DNA of 64,000 nt from Parachlorella kessleri (lineage: Eukaryota > Chlorophyta > Trebouxiophyceae > Chlorellales > Chlorellaceae). Numbering within the stretch: the stretch's first letter is position 1; every line of letters starts with the position of its first letter. The stretch covers positions 1 through 64,000 of the forward strand of contig BBXU01002218.1 of the NCBI GenBank assembly GCA_001598975.1. The letters are read 5' to 3'. The notes under the pieces were generated by a model. That model searched no databases, was not told the origin of the DNA, and worked only from the letters and a program-made list of their open reading frames with translations. A program made the translations under genes and the position numbers. Shown here piece after piece: positions 34,221 through 45,800 of this stretch.

Positions 34221-35620
34221 ACATCTCGCTTTGCGCACACCTCCCAATCTATGTGAACTGGTAGGCTAGTTTAGGGCAGGCTACTTGGTAGGTGTCCAGA
34301 CAGACAGTACCTGCATTGGTGCCTTGCTGAAAGCCGCGGGAGCAACCACCAATTGTCAATTAATATTCTGGATCAGAAGTCAGGCAAGCCCCAGAGCATA
34401 ACTCGCTTGCAGCTCGGCTGTCCGTTTCCAGCAGCCTGTCTGCCTGCTCTGCTCGCCTGCTGCTTTTTCTGCTGCTCTCTGCTGCCTTTCTTTCAGGCAT
34501 AATCTTGTTCTCTACAGCCCCTGCTTCAGGTGAGCTGCATATACTCTTCCCATGGGCTTAGCTTAGCTTGGGAAGAGAAATACTGGCTCAGACTTGGGAA
34601 GACTCGGGCGCATTCTGCATCCAGTCCTGTTCGTACAGCTCAACTCTCACTGCCTGTTTGCACGACCTGCCACCCATGCTATTAACTGCATCCAGCCCTA
34701 TCAGTACAGTTCACCCCTGCCTCGCCTCGGTTCATAATGCCAATTACCATGCTGCATACAGCCCTGTCAGTCCAGTCTGCCCCCACCTACTCTCTGATCG
34801 CATTGTCTGCTAACAAGTTGTGAAAACTCTTGCCTAGTTGCACTCTCCTCAGCCTTGCCCAGAGTCTTGCTCGCCTCCTGCCAGGACCAGCACCAGCACC
34901 AGCCGCACTGAGAGAGAGCTGCCTAGCCAGGCTGTACTCAGCCATTTGGCAAGGCTAAACTCAGCTGATCATTTCCTCCTCACGGGATGTGGGAAGCTCC
35001 CACCTGCCACTGCAGCGCTGCTCTCCAGGCTACGGCTACATCACAATAGCTGCCGTCCTGGCGAACCTGCGTACTACTTTGTTGCTCAGTTTGCGGCCAA
35101 GTGTTGAGTCTGAGGAGAAAAGGAGCCCAACGCTCCTTTACATCGCTGAGGAGATTGGTGACTCTGGAGACTACTAGTAGCGAAGAACTGCATTCTCAGC
35201 TGGAGGCTTTGTAAGGGGTGCCGGTCTCAGGGCCAACGCAATCACTAGTCTAAGTGGGCGGCATATAACGCCAGGTACTGCCTAGATATCAATTTCATAA
35301 AAGTTAGATCCTGCAGGAGGCCGATGGCAGCTCATGCACAAGCCCGTCCTCAACGTTCATGGGTCCTGCAGACTAGTGTCGCTTGCGTGAGGTTTCCTGC
35401 TTGTTTCCGTTGCAAGGTCCTCTCTTCATTACCCTATTCTTCCTGACGGCTTTCTGTCCCGCTGACATCCAAACCCGAGTGCCAAAAGCCAGTGGGGGGT
35501 ACATCTTAGGGCTAGTCATCTTGAACCTTCACCGAGGACACAAAATGCATGAAGACATGATAATTAGGCAACGAGACATTGCAAATAGCTGAGTTAAACC
35601 CTGCACAGTCCCTGCAGGAC
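34221..35620. other. Spacer between ANK5 and the ANK6 module
   Basis: No gene. 34617-34800 holds three diverged copies of a unit of about 65 bp (CATCCAGYCCTRTCAGTAC...). 34900-35180 matches 46880-47130 (GAGCTGCCTAGCCAGGCTG...). 35355-35480 matches 47338-47465 and 51428-51570 (GGGTCCTGCAGACT...). These are pieces of the duplicated array spacer, also found before ANK8 and ANK9. Confidence 0.55.
34617..34800. repeat. Diverged tandem repeat, unit about 65 bp, three copies
   Basis: Successive copies start CATCCAGTCCTGTTCGTACA, CATCCAGCCCTATCAGTACA and CATACAGCCCTGTCAGTCCA. Non-coding. Confidence 0.65.
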
Positions 35621-35942
35621 CTCCTCGCTGCTGCGCCTGCTCAGGAAGGCGCGCTTCAGTAGAAGGCGCGACACTCAAGAAGGCTCTCCCAAACCCATGT
35701 CTAATCTAGTTCAATACATTACAGACTCTATATGTAAAACTTGCTCCTTGCCCGACTTCTTGAGCTACGTGCGTGCGTGCGAGCGTGGGAGCCTGCGTGC
35801 GTGCGAGCCTGACAGCCTTCATTCATCCAAGAGGCTGCCGGTAATGTCTGGAGCGCACCCAGTGCACTGTGCTAGAAGTATATAGTGCGATCACACCGCA
35901 TGACAGGGAGCAAGGTTGCTGATGCTGGCAGGGTGCGCTATC
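35620..35942 (+). promoter_or_regulatory. Conserved upstream module of ANK6
   Basis: CTGCTGCGCCTGCTCAGGAA is followed by GGCGCGCTTCAGTAGAAGGC, GCGACACTC and CTCCCAAACCCATG. Then come a GTGCGTGCG-rich stretch, GCCGGTAATGTCTGGAGCGC, CCCAGTGCACTGTG and ACATGACAGGGAGCAAGG-like sequence before the ATG. Same order as at ANK2, ANK4 and ANK7-9. Confidence 0.6.
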
Positions 35943-38853
35943 ATGTTCGACACCTTCTTCGCCAACCTTGAGGACCCAATGGCCACACCCCTGCACCGGG
36001 CTGCTCTCCTAGGCAACCTAGGCGAGGTGCAGGCGCTCCTTGCCGCTGAGCCTGGGACGTGCAAAGCTGTTGACAGCCACGGGTGGACCGCTCTTCACTG
36101 GGCAGCAGCAGCAGGCCAGCCGCAGTGCGTGCCCCTGCTGGTGAGAGCGGGCGCCAGCCTGGAGGCCAGGGGCGATGAGTCACACACACCCTGGATGGCA
36201 AAGCTTCGGCTGCCCGCCGCAGCAGGGCGACCAGCAGACCTGGCGTTTGACCCATTCAACAGCCATGACAGCAAAGCCACGGAGGGTGCCACACCACTGC
36301 ATGTTGCCGCTGCGATGGGCCATGTGGAATGCGTCCGTCAGCTGCTGCATCTGCAGGCGTGCCCAGCAGCAGCCAACAGCCTGGGATTCACCGCGCTTCA
36401 CCTTGCAACAGCATGCAACCAGTTGGAAACCCTGCGAGAGCTAGTGCGGGGCGGTGCAGATGCAGCAGCTGAAAGTGGGACTAGGTTTTCGCCATGCCAT
36501 GTTGCAGCAGCATGTGACAGCCTGGAGTGCCTGCGAGAACTCATCCGGCTGGGGTTGGGGTCTTGCATTCAAGCTCCGGCAAGTGACAGCTGGACACCGC
36601 TACATTATGCGGCTGCAGCGGGCGCTGCAGGCAGCGTGCAAGTGCTGCTGGCAGCAGGTGCCGATGTGGAGGGCAAACCTGTCGAGAGCATGAGGCCTCT
36701 CCACGTTGCCGCCCTGTTTGGCCACACAGAGGTAGCGAGGGTACTGATCGCGGCAGGGGCTGACATAGAGGCCCAGGGCATTGCCGGCACCGCCTTGCAC
36801 TTTGCAGCCCTGTGGGGGCACATTGAGACAGCCCTGGCCCTGGTGGCGGCGGGTGCTGACATGGAGGCAGTCGGTCCCTCAGGGGGCCAGGGGAGCAGGA
36901 CGCCCCTTCTGGAGGCTACAGCATATGGCAATGTGGACTTTGTTAGTGCCCTGGCGGCAGCGGGGGCTGATGTCAAAGCCCAAACTGGGAACGGCTGCAC
37001 CCGCCTGCACTGGTTTGCGGTCTGGGTGGCCGACACCAAGGCGGAGGATGCCGTCCCGCGGCTGCAAGTGCTGCTGGATGCCGGCGCGATCATGGACCTG
37101 GTTTGCAGTCACCAGCCCACACCGGTGGATATCCTGCTGGTTATGGGGGGTGGTCCACCCAAGTGCAACCTCCCTGCTTGCGTCCCAGAGCTTATCCGGT
37201 GAGAAGGCCGGGTCTGTACCAGGGCCAGTAACTTGGCTGCTGCTGCCTGCAGTATTGAAGGAGGAAAGGTTGAGCCACAGACATCCGAGCAACAATGTGA
37301 GCAACAAGAGCAACAACATGAGAAACAAGGACGTGCCCTCTGGCTGCAGGCTGATGGCAGCTGCCGGGTGCCCTGTGAGTGCCCCCCTCACCATGAGGGA
37401 TGGGACTTCCGGCATAGCAGCGGTGATGTGCTGGCTGAGGTCGCTGGCACTGGACGACTGGGCAGCCCAGTGGCCAGCCACGCTCAGCGGCACTGTGGTG
37501 GATATCGGCGTGGCCCTGCTGCAGTCTGCAGCGGCTGAAGCCGGCATGGGCAGCACTGATGATGGGTTGATCCTAATCAAGCTTGCCATGGCAACCGGAA
37601 GCACACCGCTGGTGTTAGCATCCCTGGACTTACTGCCGGAGGACTTTCCGAGTCTCACTATCATGATTCTGGCATCCATGTTTTTTATGGGGGCCCTGAA
37701 GGCACTTCCCAACCCCGGCTGGGTAAGTTCCTTGCATATACCAGGCTGCAGTGCGGCATCGGCGGTAGGTTGATGTGCACTTTTTGCGGCAGTGAGGTCT
37801 GGTGGGCAGACCAGTGAGAGTCACCGCAACACATTAGCCGCCCGAGGAGGAGATGGGTCTGAGTCTGGGCTTCTTGGTTGCATGGCATGCAGGGTGCCTG
37901 GGGAGAGAGGCACCGCCAAGTGGTGCACCACTACTGCGGCATGGCAGAAGCCCTCCTAGCTGCTGGCTGCGCTCCACCTAGGACCAGCTCTGGCCAGGAC
38001 ATCTCCCGGGAACTCTTTCAGCTGCCTGGGTGGGCAGCACCACACCTCAGGTGGGATGCCATGGGGAGGACACATGCCTGGCAGGGTCGGCGACACGAGT
38101 CTCTTTGCCAGAAACAGTGAGACATGGACATCACTATTCTAAGTCCGAATGGTACAGCAGGCATGTCGAGCGCCACATCACCCTGCTAGCATGCCACTTG
38201 ACACCGGAAATCCGTGAGGTGACGACATCGGGCATCCTGGCACATTATTGGCCTCACTTGTAGTCATGGCCGCATGGCCAGGTGGCGGTACGATGTCAGA
38301 CACACGCTGCAGCTACCTTTATTGGTGGTCACAAACGGTAGCACCTGCTTGCCTTCTTCATCCATCAAGCCAGTGTGCGAGCCCACACTGCTCGCCCATT
38401 GATTGCAGGGAGTTATTGCAAGTGGTTACGTCCGGCCAGCGCTGGAGCCCCGGGGAAGCACACCGTGCCTTCCCTCCTGCCTTCTGTGCCGCAACGCGTG
38501 CGCTGCTGCTGGCCAACCACCGCGGGCTGGCAACCCCCGTCGCACCTGGCAGTGGTGACACAACAGAGCCGCAGCAGATGGTAGATCGGCCTCCTGGCGG
38601 TACCAGGGCAAGAGTGCAGCTGCCGCAAGGGGTGGTGCTGCTCATACTGGCGAAGGCGGCGCACCCACCCGCTGCATGGGTGCCACAGCTGCAGCCAGGG
38701 GGGCATGCGCCGCGGTCCAGGGCGGGGGTGGGGTGTTGGAAGCTGGGCGTAGCATTGGCAGCTGCGGCAACAGCAGCTCAACTGGCGATGGCAGCTGTGA
38801 CAAGGGCAGCCGGGGTGGCAGTGGCGTACATGCGCAGGAGGTGGGTGCGGTGA
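35943..38853 (+). CDS. ANK6, intact ankyrin-repeat protein, 743 aa, C-terminal membrane segment
   Basis: Exons 35943-37198, 37350-37722, 37893-38050 and 38409-38853 join in phases 2, 0 and 2. Residues 1-418 start MFDTFFANLEDPMATPLHRAA and hold about ten ankyrin repeats (e.g. GATPLHVAAAMGHVECVRQL) plus a capping region ending LPACVPELIR. Exon 2 (LMAAAGCPVSAPLTMRDG...) and exon 3 (GAWGERHRQVVHHYCGMAEA) give an all-helical region with one WAAQWP motif. Exon 4 has QRWSPGEAHRAFPPAF, TRALLLANHRGL, LPQGVVLLILAKAAHPPAAW and an Ala-rich hydrophobic C-terminal helix ending YMRRRWVR, so a tail-anchored membrane protein is likely. Ankyrin repeats suggest a scaffold; partner unknown. The LPxxVVLLIL stretch is faintly F-box-like but too short to call. 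Confidence 0.88.
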
Positions 38854-39660
38854 TCCGCCAAGGTATCTGCTGATGGTGACTGGGACTGAACAGGGGAGAG
38901 GGCAGGGCAAATTGTACTGACAGGGCTGGATGCAGGGATGCTCTGGGGCTTGCCTGAGTTCCGGTTCAGTAGGTCCCTTCCTGAGGTACTTATTGGCATG
39001 TAGGTGCATCAGGGATGTAGAGTGATGAGCTGACAGGGCTTGACGCACGTGGTGTGTGTTGTGGTGTAGATGGGACTTGGTAGTGCACAACTGACATTGT
39101 ACATCTCAGTGACCTGCCAGCTGTGTCATAAACTACCTTTGAAATTGCTGCCGTGGCACCAGCCTTTTTACGTAAGGTATGTGGCTGCTGTCTCAGAACT
39201 TCTCTAGTTGGAATATGCATAGCTTGAGGCGCCAAAGTGGCCGCATTTGCTTGTCATTTGGCGCCCAGTGCTCGCCTCAATCACTTCTCGAACTGTGTTG
39301 GTGCCTTATGGTAGCATGCAACTTGTCTAGCGTTTGCCACACGCCCGGTATGTTGTGGTGGCAATGTCTTGTGCCGTAGCCTTCATCACTGTAGGCAATG
39401 CACAACCCAGTGGTTGTGGCATTTCTTCCTAAGGTCTGACTGAAATAGCTGCCATGCCGGCCCCAGTGTTCACGTATGGTAGGTGGCTGTTGCTTCAGAA
39501 CATTCTCTAACCCGTATTTCATGCCTTGCTTGCCTCCACCAGAGGCAGGATGCCAGACTAGTCAGTCTTGACCCTGCTAAGGTTCCACGAGAGCTTTTCG
39601 GACACTCGATGCATTGCGATTAGTTCAGTTGACCCCAGGTTGACAGCAGGTCATCCCTGC
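38854..39660. other. 3' flank of ANK6
   Basis: No gene. It matches the flank after ANK7 (45930-46500). It contains an internal duplication of about 320 bp: 39146-39230 and 39450-39535 both carry GCTGCC...ACGTAWGGTA followed by a CTGYTGYYTCAGAAC-like stretch. Confidence 0.55.
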
Positions 39661-39809
39661 TCTGGCCTCCTCTGCTGCGCCTGCGGAGGAAGGCCGTGAG
39701 GAAGGCGCGCTTCAACTAGAAGGCGCAACACTCAGGAAGGCTCACCCAAACCCGTGCCTTAACCTAGTCTACTGAATTCAGAGTATGTATGTAATATCTA
39801 TCGCTTTCC
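39661..39809 (+). promoter_or_regulatory. Upstream module of ANK7, separated from its gene by a transposon
   Basis: Paired GAAGGCGCG/AGAAGGCGC elements (39700-39726) and ACACTCAGGAAGGCTC match the modules of ANK8 and ANK9. The module then reads CTGAATTCAGAGTATG and ends in TCGCTTTCC, where the transposon begins. The rest of the module resumes at 42693. Confidence 0.7.
39801..39809. repeat. Left target-site duplication of the transposon
   Basis: TCGCTTTCC, repeated exactly at 42693-42701 on the other side of the element. Confidence 0.85.
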
Positions 39810-40250
39810 CAGTGGGGGTAACCTCCCCGCCAGGGCGCGCCCGCTATGTGAATTCTTGGTCCAGGTGGGCTTGTTTGCCTTCTATGCACTAATGAGGTTA
39901 TATTGGCTTGATCTGAAGGCAGGATGCCAGCGATCGCTGCAGTCAGCGCTCCAGAGCATACCTGGGCTCCCTGACAGAAGCGATCCGCAGCTGGGTCCGG
40001 CCTCAATCTGGCCTCTTGAGGTCCCTTAAGGTCATAGAAGTGAACCTGGAGTGAACTGTGCGCAGGTGCGGGCCGCAGGGCTCTTGCATGGCTGTTTGTG
40101 GGTGATGTCTTGTGAAGGCCTGCCGTGCCCGCATTTGTCTGTGCAGCAGGCCTCCATTACGTTTGAAAAGTCCCTAAAGCTCCTTGTACCACTTGGAACT
40201 CGGCCTGAATGCCGGCACAAGGCCCTGGCTTCCTGATTGTAGGCACACAC

Positions 40251-42091
40251 ATGACGGGCACCCTGCAGTGTGCGGTGTGCGGTAAGCGCACCACCAAGGT
40301 GCGGTCGTGCCCAGTCAACACTGATGATTTCAATTCACTGTCGCCGGAGCTCTTCAAGTGCCCAGAGAGTAGCGTTTGGTGCAAGAGCCCCTGTGCCAAC
40401 GCAGCAAAAGTAGCAGCTAAAAGCGCACGTGAGGACTTAGCAGATATGCTGGCCTCTAGCTTGCATCGCACGAGGTCCACTTCCCAGCAGGCAGCAGCGG
40501 CACAACCACGCAGCACGCGGAGCTACAGTCCTCGCATTGGTGAGGTGGAGGGCCTGGGCGATGTGGTACTACCCAGCGGCAGTGTTCGAAGCTCCAGGCG
40601 TAGCAGCAGCAGCAGCAGCGCCTGCTACTATACCGCCTGGCGCATGGCTTCTTGCCTCCGCCAGAAACCGGCACACTTCGCCCCGCCACTGTCACCCGTG
40701 TGCTGGCAGACGCTGCAGCCAATGCTAGCATGGAGCGCCGCTTGGAGGCTGAGAAGAGGCAGGGTAGGGACTTTTATGCTCAGTTGCAGCATGTACCCGC
40801 GGGGCAGCCCCAGACCATATGGGATGCCCCGCACCTCATCAAATGCCCGCCACGCTCGGCCCGTCCAAGTGTGCTGACCGCCCTTGCAGCTAGACGTGCC
40901 GGCGGCCAAGACACAGGTCCTGAAGGGGACACAGCCGGGGCAGCAGGTGCGGAGGATGTGGTAGACACCGGCGCGGAGGCGGCACCCATGGCTGGCAGTA
41001 GCACCGACGCGGCCAACAGGAAACGGAAGCGTGCTTTAGACCCTGATGCTGTGCGCCGTGGCATGGAGCTAGCGCAGGCGGTGCACCACTTGCAGAAGCA
41101 GCGTGCCACCATGGATGCTGTGCAGCTAGCAGGGATGCAGGTTCAACCTCCCACCTTACCCGCATCCTTAGAGGTGGGATGGACGACCAGGATGTCGCTG
41201 GCCCAGTTGTGCTTAGCCACCATGGCCCGCTTTTGGATGCTTTGGATGCCCAGGGCTCCTTCAGGACAGCAGTGGAGACTGCCGCTTTTGGGAGCGGCTT
41301 CCGTGCCATGGATGAGTCAGGTGCGTTGCATTAAGCCTTGGCAAGCCACGGCAGTGCTGGTAGACATTGTGGGCATGGCATGTGTGTCGAGTTGGGCATT
41401 TGACCGGACATTTGCAGGCACACTGCCACTAACAAGTTGCAGTTTCTAGCAAGCGCCTCATGTTCATGTATGGCATTGGTGTTTGGCGGTGCATGTGGTT
41501 GACGGTCGTCCTTCAGGTACAGGTAGCAACAGTGCGCAGCGCACCTTGGACCTGGGTAAGCAGCAGCTGGTGGCACGGCGGTTGCTGGGCAACCTGCTGC
41601 ACTTGCCTCATGAGACAGTGCCAGCAATGATTGGTGGTTATACGGGCGGAGTGGTTATGGCTGCTGCCCTCAATCCTCTGGCTCGGCTGCGCCTTGTAGA
41701 CAGCCTCCCAGCAAACCGCCGCAGCAGTCTCAATGAGCGCGCCATGAGCAGTGATTCTGTAGAGGGGGTGAATGCCGAGATTCACGGTCAGATGGGGTTC
41801 CTTCCTGACCCCGTCATGCTTTTGGGCCACTCAGCCAACATTGACTGGCGGGCGCGCGTGCGGGCTATGCCAGCAGCAGAGCGTGGGTTCAACCTGCCTG
41901 CAGCTAGCAGAGTGTACGCCTGCCGAGAGGATGAGACCGCTGCTAGTGCTGAGCGGTGGAATGACGCCAGAGTGCTCTATCCTGGGGAGGAGCGGCAGCG
42001 CTGGGAGGCCAACTGGGCCAAGAAGTTAGGCCGGAAGGCGGATGGGGCTGCTTTTACAACTATCCGGAATGTGCACAAGACCATGCGTTGA
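40251..42091 (+). CDS. Putative transposon-encoded protein, superfamily unassigned
   Basis: Four coding stretches on the plus strand fit one product. (1) From ATG 40251 to about 40540: MTGTLQCAVCGKRTTKVRSC and further Cys pairs (a possible zinc-binding N-terminus), then an Ala/Ser/Gln-rich linker. (2) About 40604-41110: FLPPPETGTLRPATVTRVLA, with a basic KRKRALDPDAVRR. (3) About 41150-41311: SHLTRILRGGMDDQDVAG...AMDESG, ending at a GTGCGT donor. (4) 41518-42091: GTGSNSAQRTLDLGKQQL..., SSDSVEGVNAEIHGQMGFLP, stop TGA. The 3-4 junction is in phase with clear splice sites. The 1-2 and 2-3 joins need short introns or are frameshifts. The length, about 500 aa, is on the short side for a transposase, and I could not identify a DDE triad. 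It may be a decayed or accessory protein. Confidence 0.55.
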
Positions 42092-42388
42092 GTTGCCCAC
42101 TTGTCTTCTGGACATTTTGTTGTAAAAAGCTGGGGTGGAGTTTACAGCTCAAAGCTAAAGTCTGTATGGCTTCCTACCATGCATCCGCCCGGGAGCTTGC
42201 TGGCAGATGCACAGTGTTTGGACTACCTGCCGCCCTAACCATATACCAGACCATGGTCCCGTTCAAGCCACATACTAGACACGGGCTGCTCACAAGCACT
42301 GCACCTGCCACCCAAGCCCCACCTGGCAGGCCACCTTCATAGCATGATGGCCCCAACAACACAGGCAGCCAGCCGGCCAGGCGCAGAC

Positions 42389-42418
42389 CCCCCCCCCCCC
42401 CCCCCCTCTTCCCCCCCG
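42389..42418. repeat. Poly-C run inside the transposon
   Basis: About 20 consecutive C, then CTCTT and another C run, in the 3' non-coding part of the element. Its length is unreliable in sequence data. Confidence 0.9.
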
Positions 42419-42676
42419 GGGTAAATAGTTGTGTTGACCTTTTATGAGCATTTATACGCTCTTGGGACAGTAAAGGCGCTGCTCGTTGCGCAGTTTGAGG
42501 TGTCATGGGTTGGCCATGGACATGGCCATGGATGGGCCTTGGCTCAGCAAAAGTAATTTCCGTCCTTTTGCAGAGAGCTTCCTTAGATGCCCACAGACTC
42601 GTGTGCAAAGTGGCAGAAATTACTTGCGCTTCGCTTGCGCCGTGCCCCCTTTCCCATAGCGGGGATGTCTAATGCA

Positions 42677-42701
42677 GAGGTTACCCCCACTGTCGCTTTC
42701 C
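42677..42701. repeat. Right terminal inverted repeat and target-site duplication
   Basis: 42677-42692 is the reverse complement of the left terminus; 42693-42701 is TCGCTTTCC, identical to 39801-39809. Confidence 0.88.
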
Positions 42702-42862
42702 TGACTCCTTATCTGCCGTCGTGCGAGGCTGCCAGCCTTCAATCGTCCAATTGGCTGCCGGTAAAGTCTGGAGCGCACCCAGTGCAATGTGCTTAGCCTT
42801 ATTGGTCTGATCACGCCACATGACAGGGAGCAAGGTTACTGCTGCTGGCAGGGTGTGCTACC
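42702..42862 (+). promoter_or_regulatory. Gene-proximal part of the ANK7 upstream module
   Basis: GGCTGCCGGTAAAGTCTGGA at about 42752, then CCCAGTGCA and CACATGACAGGGAGCAAGG, ending at ATG 42863. It is continuous with 39661-39809 apart from the transposon. Confidence 0.65.
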
Positions 42863-45800
42863 ATGTCCGACGCCAGCTTCTTCGCCAACCTTGACGACCC
42901 AATGGCCACACCTCTGCACTGGGCTGCTCTGCGAGGCAACCTAGGCGAGGTGCAGGCGCTCCTTAACGCTGACCCTGGGGCGTGTAAAGCTGTTGACAGC
43001 CATGGGTGGACCGCGCTGCACTGGGCGGTCGGAGCAGGGCAGGCTGATTGTGCTGCTTGGCTGGTGAGGGCGGGGGCCAGCCTGGAGGCCAGGGGCAGTG
43101 AGTCACACACACCCTGGGTGTCAAAGCTTCGGCCACCTGCAGCAGGGCGGGCAGCGGACCTTGCCCTTGGACCCTTCAATAGGCAAGACAGCAAAGCCAC
43201 GAAGGGCGCCACACCGCTACACATCGCCGCCGCAATGGGCCATGTGGAGTGCATTTGTCAGCTGCTGCAGCTGCAGGCGTGCCCAGAAGCAGCCAACAGC
43301 TTGGGGTTCACCGCGCTGCGCCTTGCGGCAGCATGCAACCATTTACAAGCCCTGCGAGCGCTGGTTCGGGGTGGGGCAGATACAACAGTTGGCGATGGCA
43401 CCAGGCTTTCGCCATGCCACGTTGCAGCAGCGTGTGGCAGCCTGGAATGCCTGCAAGAACTCATCCGTTTGGGGTTGAGGTCTGGCATTCTAGCCCTAGC
43501 AATTGACGGCAGGACACCGCTACATTGTGCGACGGAAGCGGGCGCAGTAGACAGCGTGCGAGAGCTGCTGGCAGCAGGTGCCAATGTGGAGGGCAAACCT
43601 GTCAAAGGAACGAGGCCACTCCACGTTGCCGCAATGTTTGGCCACACGGAGGTAGCGAGGGTATTGATCATGGCAGGAGCTGATATAGAGGCCCGGGGTA
43701 TTGTCGGCACCCCCTTGCACTTCGCAGCCGTGGAAGGGCACATCGAGACAGCCCTGGCCCTGGTGGCGGCGGGTGCTGACGTGGAGGCAGCCTCTCCCTC
43801 AGATGGCCTAGGGAGCAGAACGCCCATTCAGCAAGCTGCAGCATGTGGCAAGGTGGACGTTGTCACGGCCCTGGCGGCAGCTGGGGCGGATATCAATGCC
43901 CAGAATGAGAATGGGTGGAACTGTCTGCACCACTTTTTGGCGTGGGTAGCCCAGTCCAAGGCGGAGGATGCAGTCCCGCGGCTGCAACAGCTGCTGGATG
44001 CCGGCGCGTGCGTGGAGATGTCCTGTAATCACAAACCCACACCGGTGGATTTCATGCTGTTTCTGGGGGGCGGTCCGGCCAAGTGCCACCTCCCTGCTTG
44101 CGTCCCAGAGCTTATCCGGTGAGAGCCCGGCGTCGGCACTGGGGACTGTAACGCGGCTGCTGCTGTTTGCTGCCGGTGTATGCTGCTGTATGCCACTGCA
44201 CAAGAGGGCCCTGTCTTCTGGCTGCAGGGTAATGGCAACGTGCGGTTGTCGTATGACAGGGCCCCTCACCTTTAGAGATGGAACTCCCGGCCTGGAAACA
44301 CTGAACTATTGGCTCTCGGGGCTAACACCTGACGACTGGGCAGCCCAGTGGCCAGCCAAGCTCAACAGCACTATGGTGGATATTGGCGTGGCCTTGCTGC
44401 AGTCGGCAGGGGCGGAAGCCGGCATGGAGAGCATTGAAGATGCGTTCAGCTTTGTGAAGCATGCCATGGCCGCCGGCAGCACCCCACTGGTTCTGGCAGC
44501 CCTGGGCTTATTGCCTGAGGACTCGCTGGATGACGCCATCATCGTGCTGGCATCCTTGATTTTCAAGGTGGCTATGAAGGCGCTTCCCAACCCTGGCTGG
44601 GTGAGTTCCTTGCATGCAGTGCAGCGCTTTGCTGCAGTGAAGCTGGCGGAGAGGTTTACCTGAGTTCATTGAGGGTCGTAGTGTCGCTTCAGCTCCCTGC
44701 GGAGAGTTGAGTAGTCGTCAGGAGTGACTGCGGTTGTAGCTGTGCGCCCCATCAAGGCACATGGTAGCAGCTGCTGAAGAGCTTGTTTAGTGTGGGCATC
44801 TGCCTGCCTCGTACGCAACCCTGGCTGGGTACGTTCCTTGCGTGCACCTGGTTGCGGTGCATACTTTTGCGGCAGTGCAGCTGGCAAACATGTGAATGAG
44901 AAGTCATTGAGCGTCGCATGTGTCACTTCAGCTGCTTGAGGAGTGGTGAGTAGTTGCCTGGAGCGACTGCTGTGATTGTAGCTGTGCCGCCCGGTCCAGG
45001 CGCTTGAAAGTAGCTACCCTTGTGTAAATGTAAGCGCGGACTTTGCCTGCCTGGCATGCAGGGTGGTTGGGGAGAGAGGCACCGCCAGGTTGTTCACCAC
45101 TACTGCGACATGGCAGAGGCACTCCTAGCTGCTGGCTGCGCTCCACTTCAGACCACCACTGGGTGGGAAGCCCTGGAGTCTTTGGATTTACCTGGGTGGG
45201 CTGCACCTCATCTCAGGTGCGATGACTTGGAGGAGGCATGCCTGACAGGGACCACGGCCAAAGACATTTCCTTGTACCTTGGGATAATTTGCAAGACTCA
45301 GTGAGACATAGACTTTCACAGCACTCTTACTTCAGCAGGAATGTGAGCCGCCACACTATCCTGGTAATGGACACGCATGAGGACTTGTCACTGTCTGGTT
45401 GCCACTCCATGAGACCCCAGAAGCCGGGCAGCGAGCCCACACTGGACAGGGGTTTTGTTCGCAGGGAGTTGGTGCAAATGGTTGCGTCCGGCCAGCGCTG
45501 GAGTCCCGATGAAGCGCACCATGCTTTCCCTCCTGCCTTCCGAGCCGCAACGCGTGCCCTGCTGCTGGCCAATCACCGCGGGCTGGCAACCCCCGCCGCA
45601 CCTGGCAGTGAAGATACAGCTGAGCCTGGCCAGAAGGGAGTGGGGACTTCACTCGATACTGGGGAAAGAGTGCGGCTGCCTCCAGGTGTGGTGCTCCTGA
45701 TATTGGACAAGGCGGCGCACCCACCTGCTGCCTGGGTGCCACAGCTGCAGCCGGGGAGCCATGCGCCTCGGCCCAGGGTGCGGTTGAGCACTTGGAAGCT

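Larger units (their letters stand above)
39810..42692 (+). mobile_element. 2,883-bp DNA transposon with 16-bp inverted repeats and 9-bp target duplication
   Basis: The left end CAGTGGGGGTAACCTC (39810-39825) is the exact reverse complement of the right end (42677-42692). The flanks carry TCGCTTTCC on both sides. The matching position upstream of ANK9 (51835-51900: TGAATTCTAGAGTATG, then TTGCTTTCCTGACTTCC) is uninterrupted, which gives the empty site. The CAGTG terminus recalls hAT-type elements, but those make 8-bp duplications; here 9 bp match, so the superfamily stays open (Mutator-like elements make about 9 bp). Inside are plus-strand exons of one protein and a poly-C run. Perfect inverted repeats and an exact target duplication suggest recent insertion. 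Confidence 0.9.

Noticed and set aside
36879..37712. Minus-strand open frame of 277 codons across ANK6, and similar ones across every ANK exon 1
   Set aside because: All are antisense to ankyrin repeats, recur at the same offset in each copy and cross real introns. They are codon-bias shadows.
40209..40250. Start of the transposon protein at an earlier non-ATG codon
   Set aside because: ATG 40251 directly precedes the Cys-rich segment; the upstream extension has no supporting feature.
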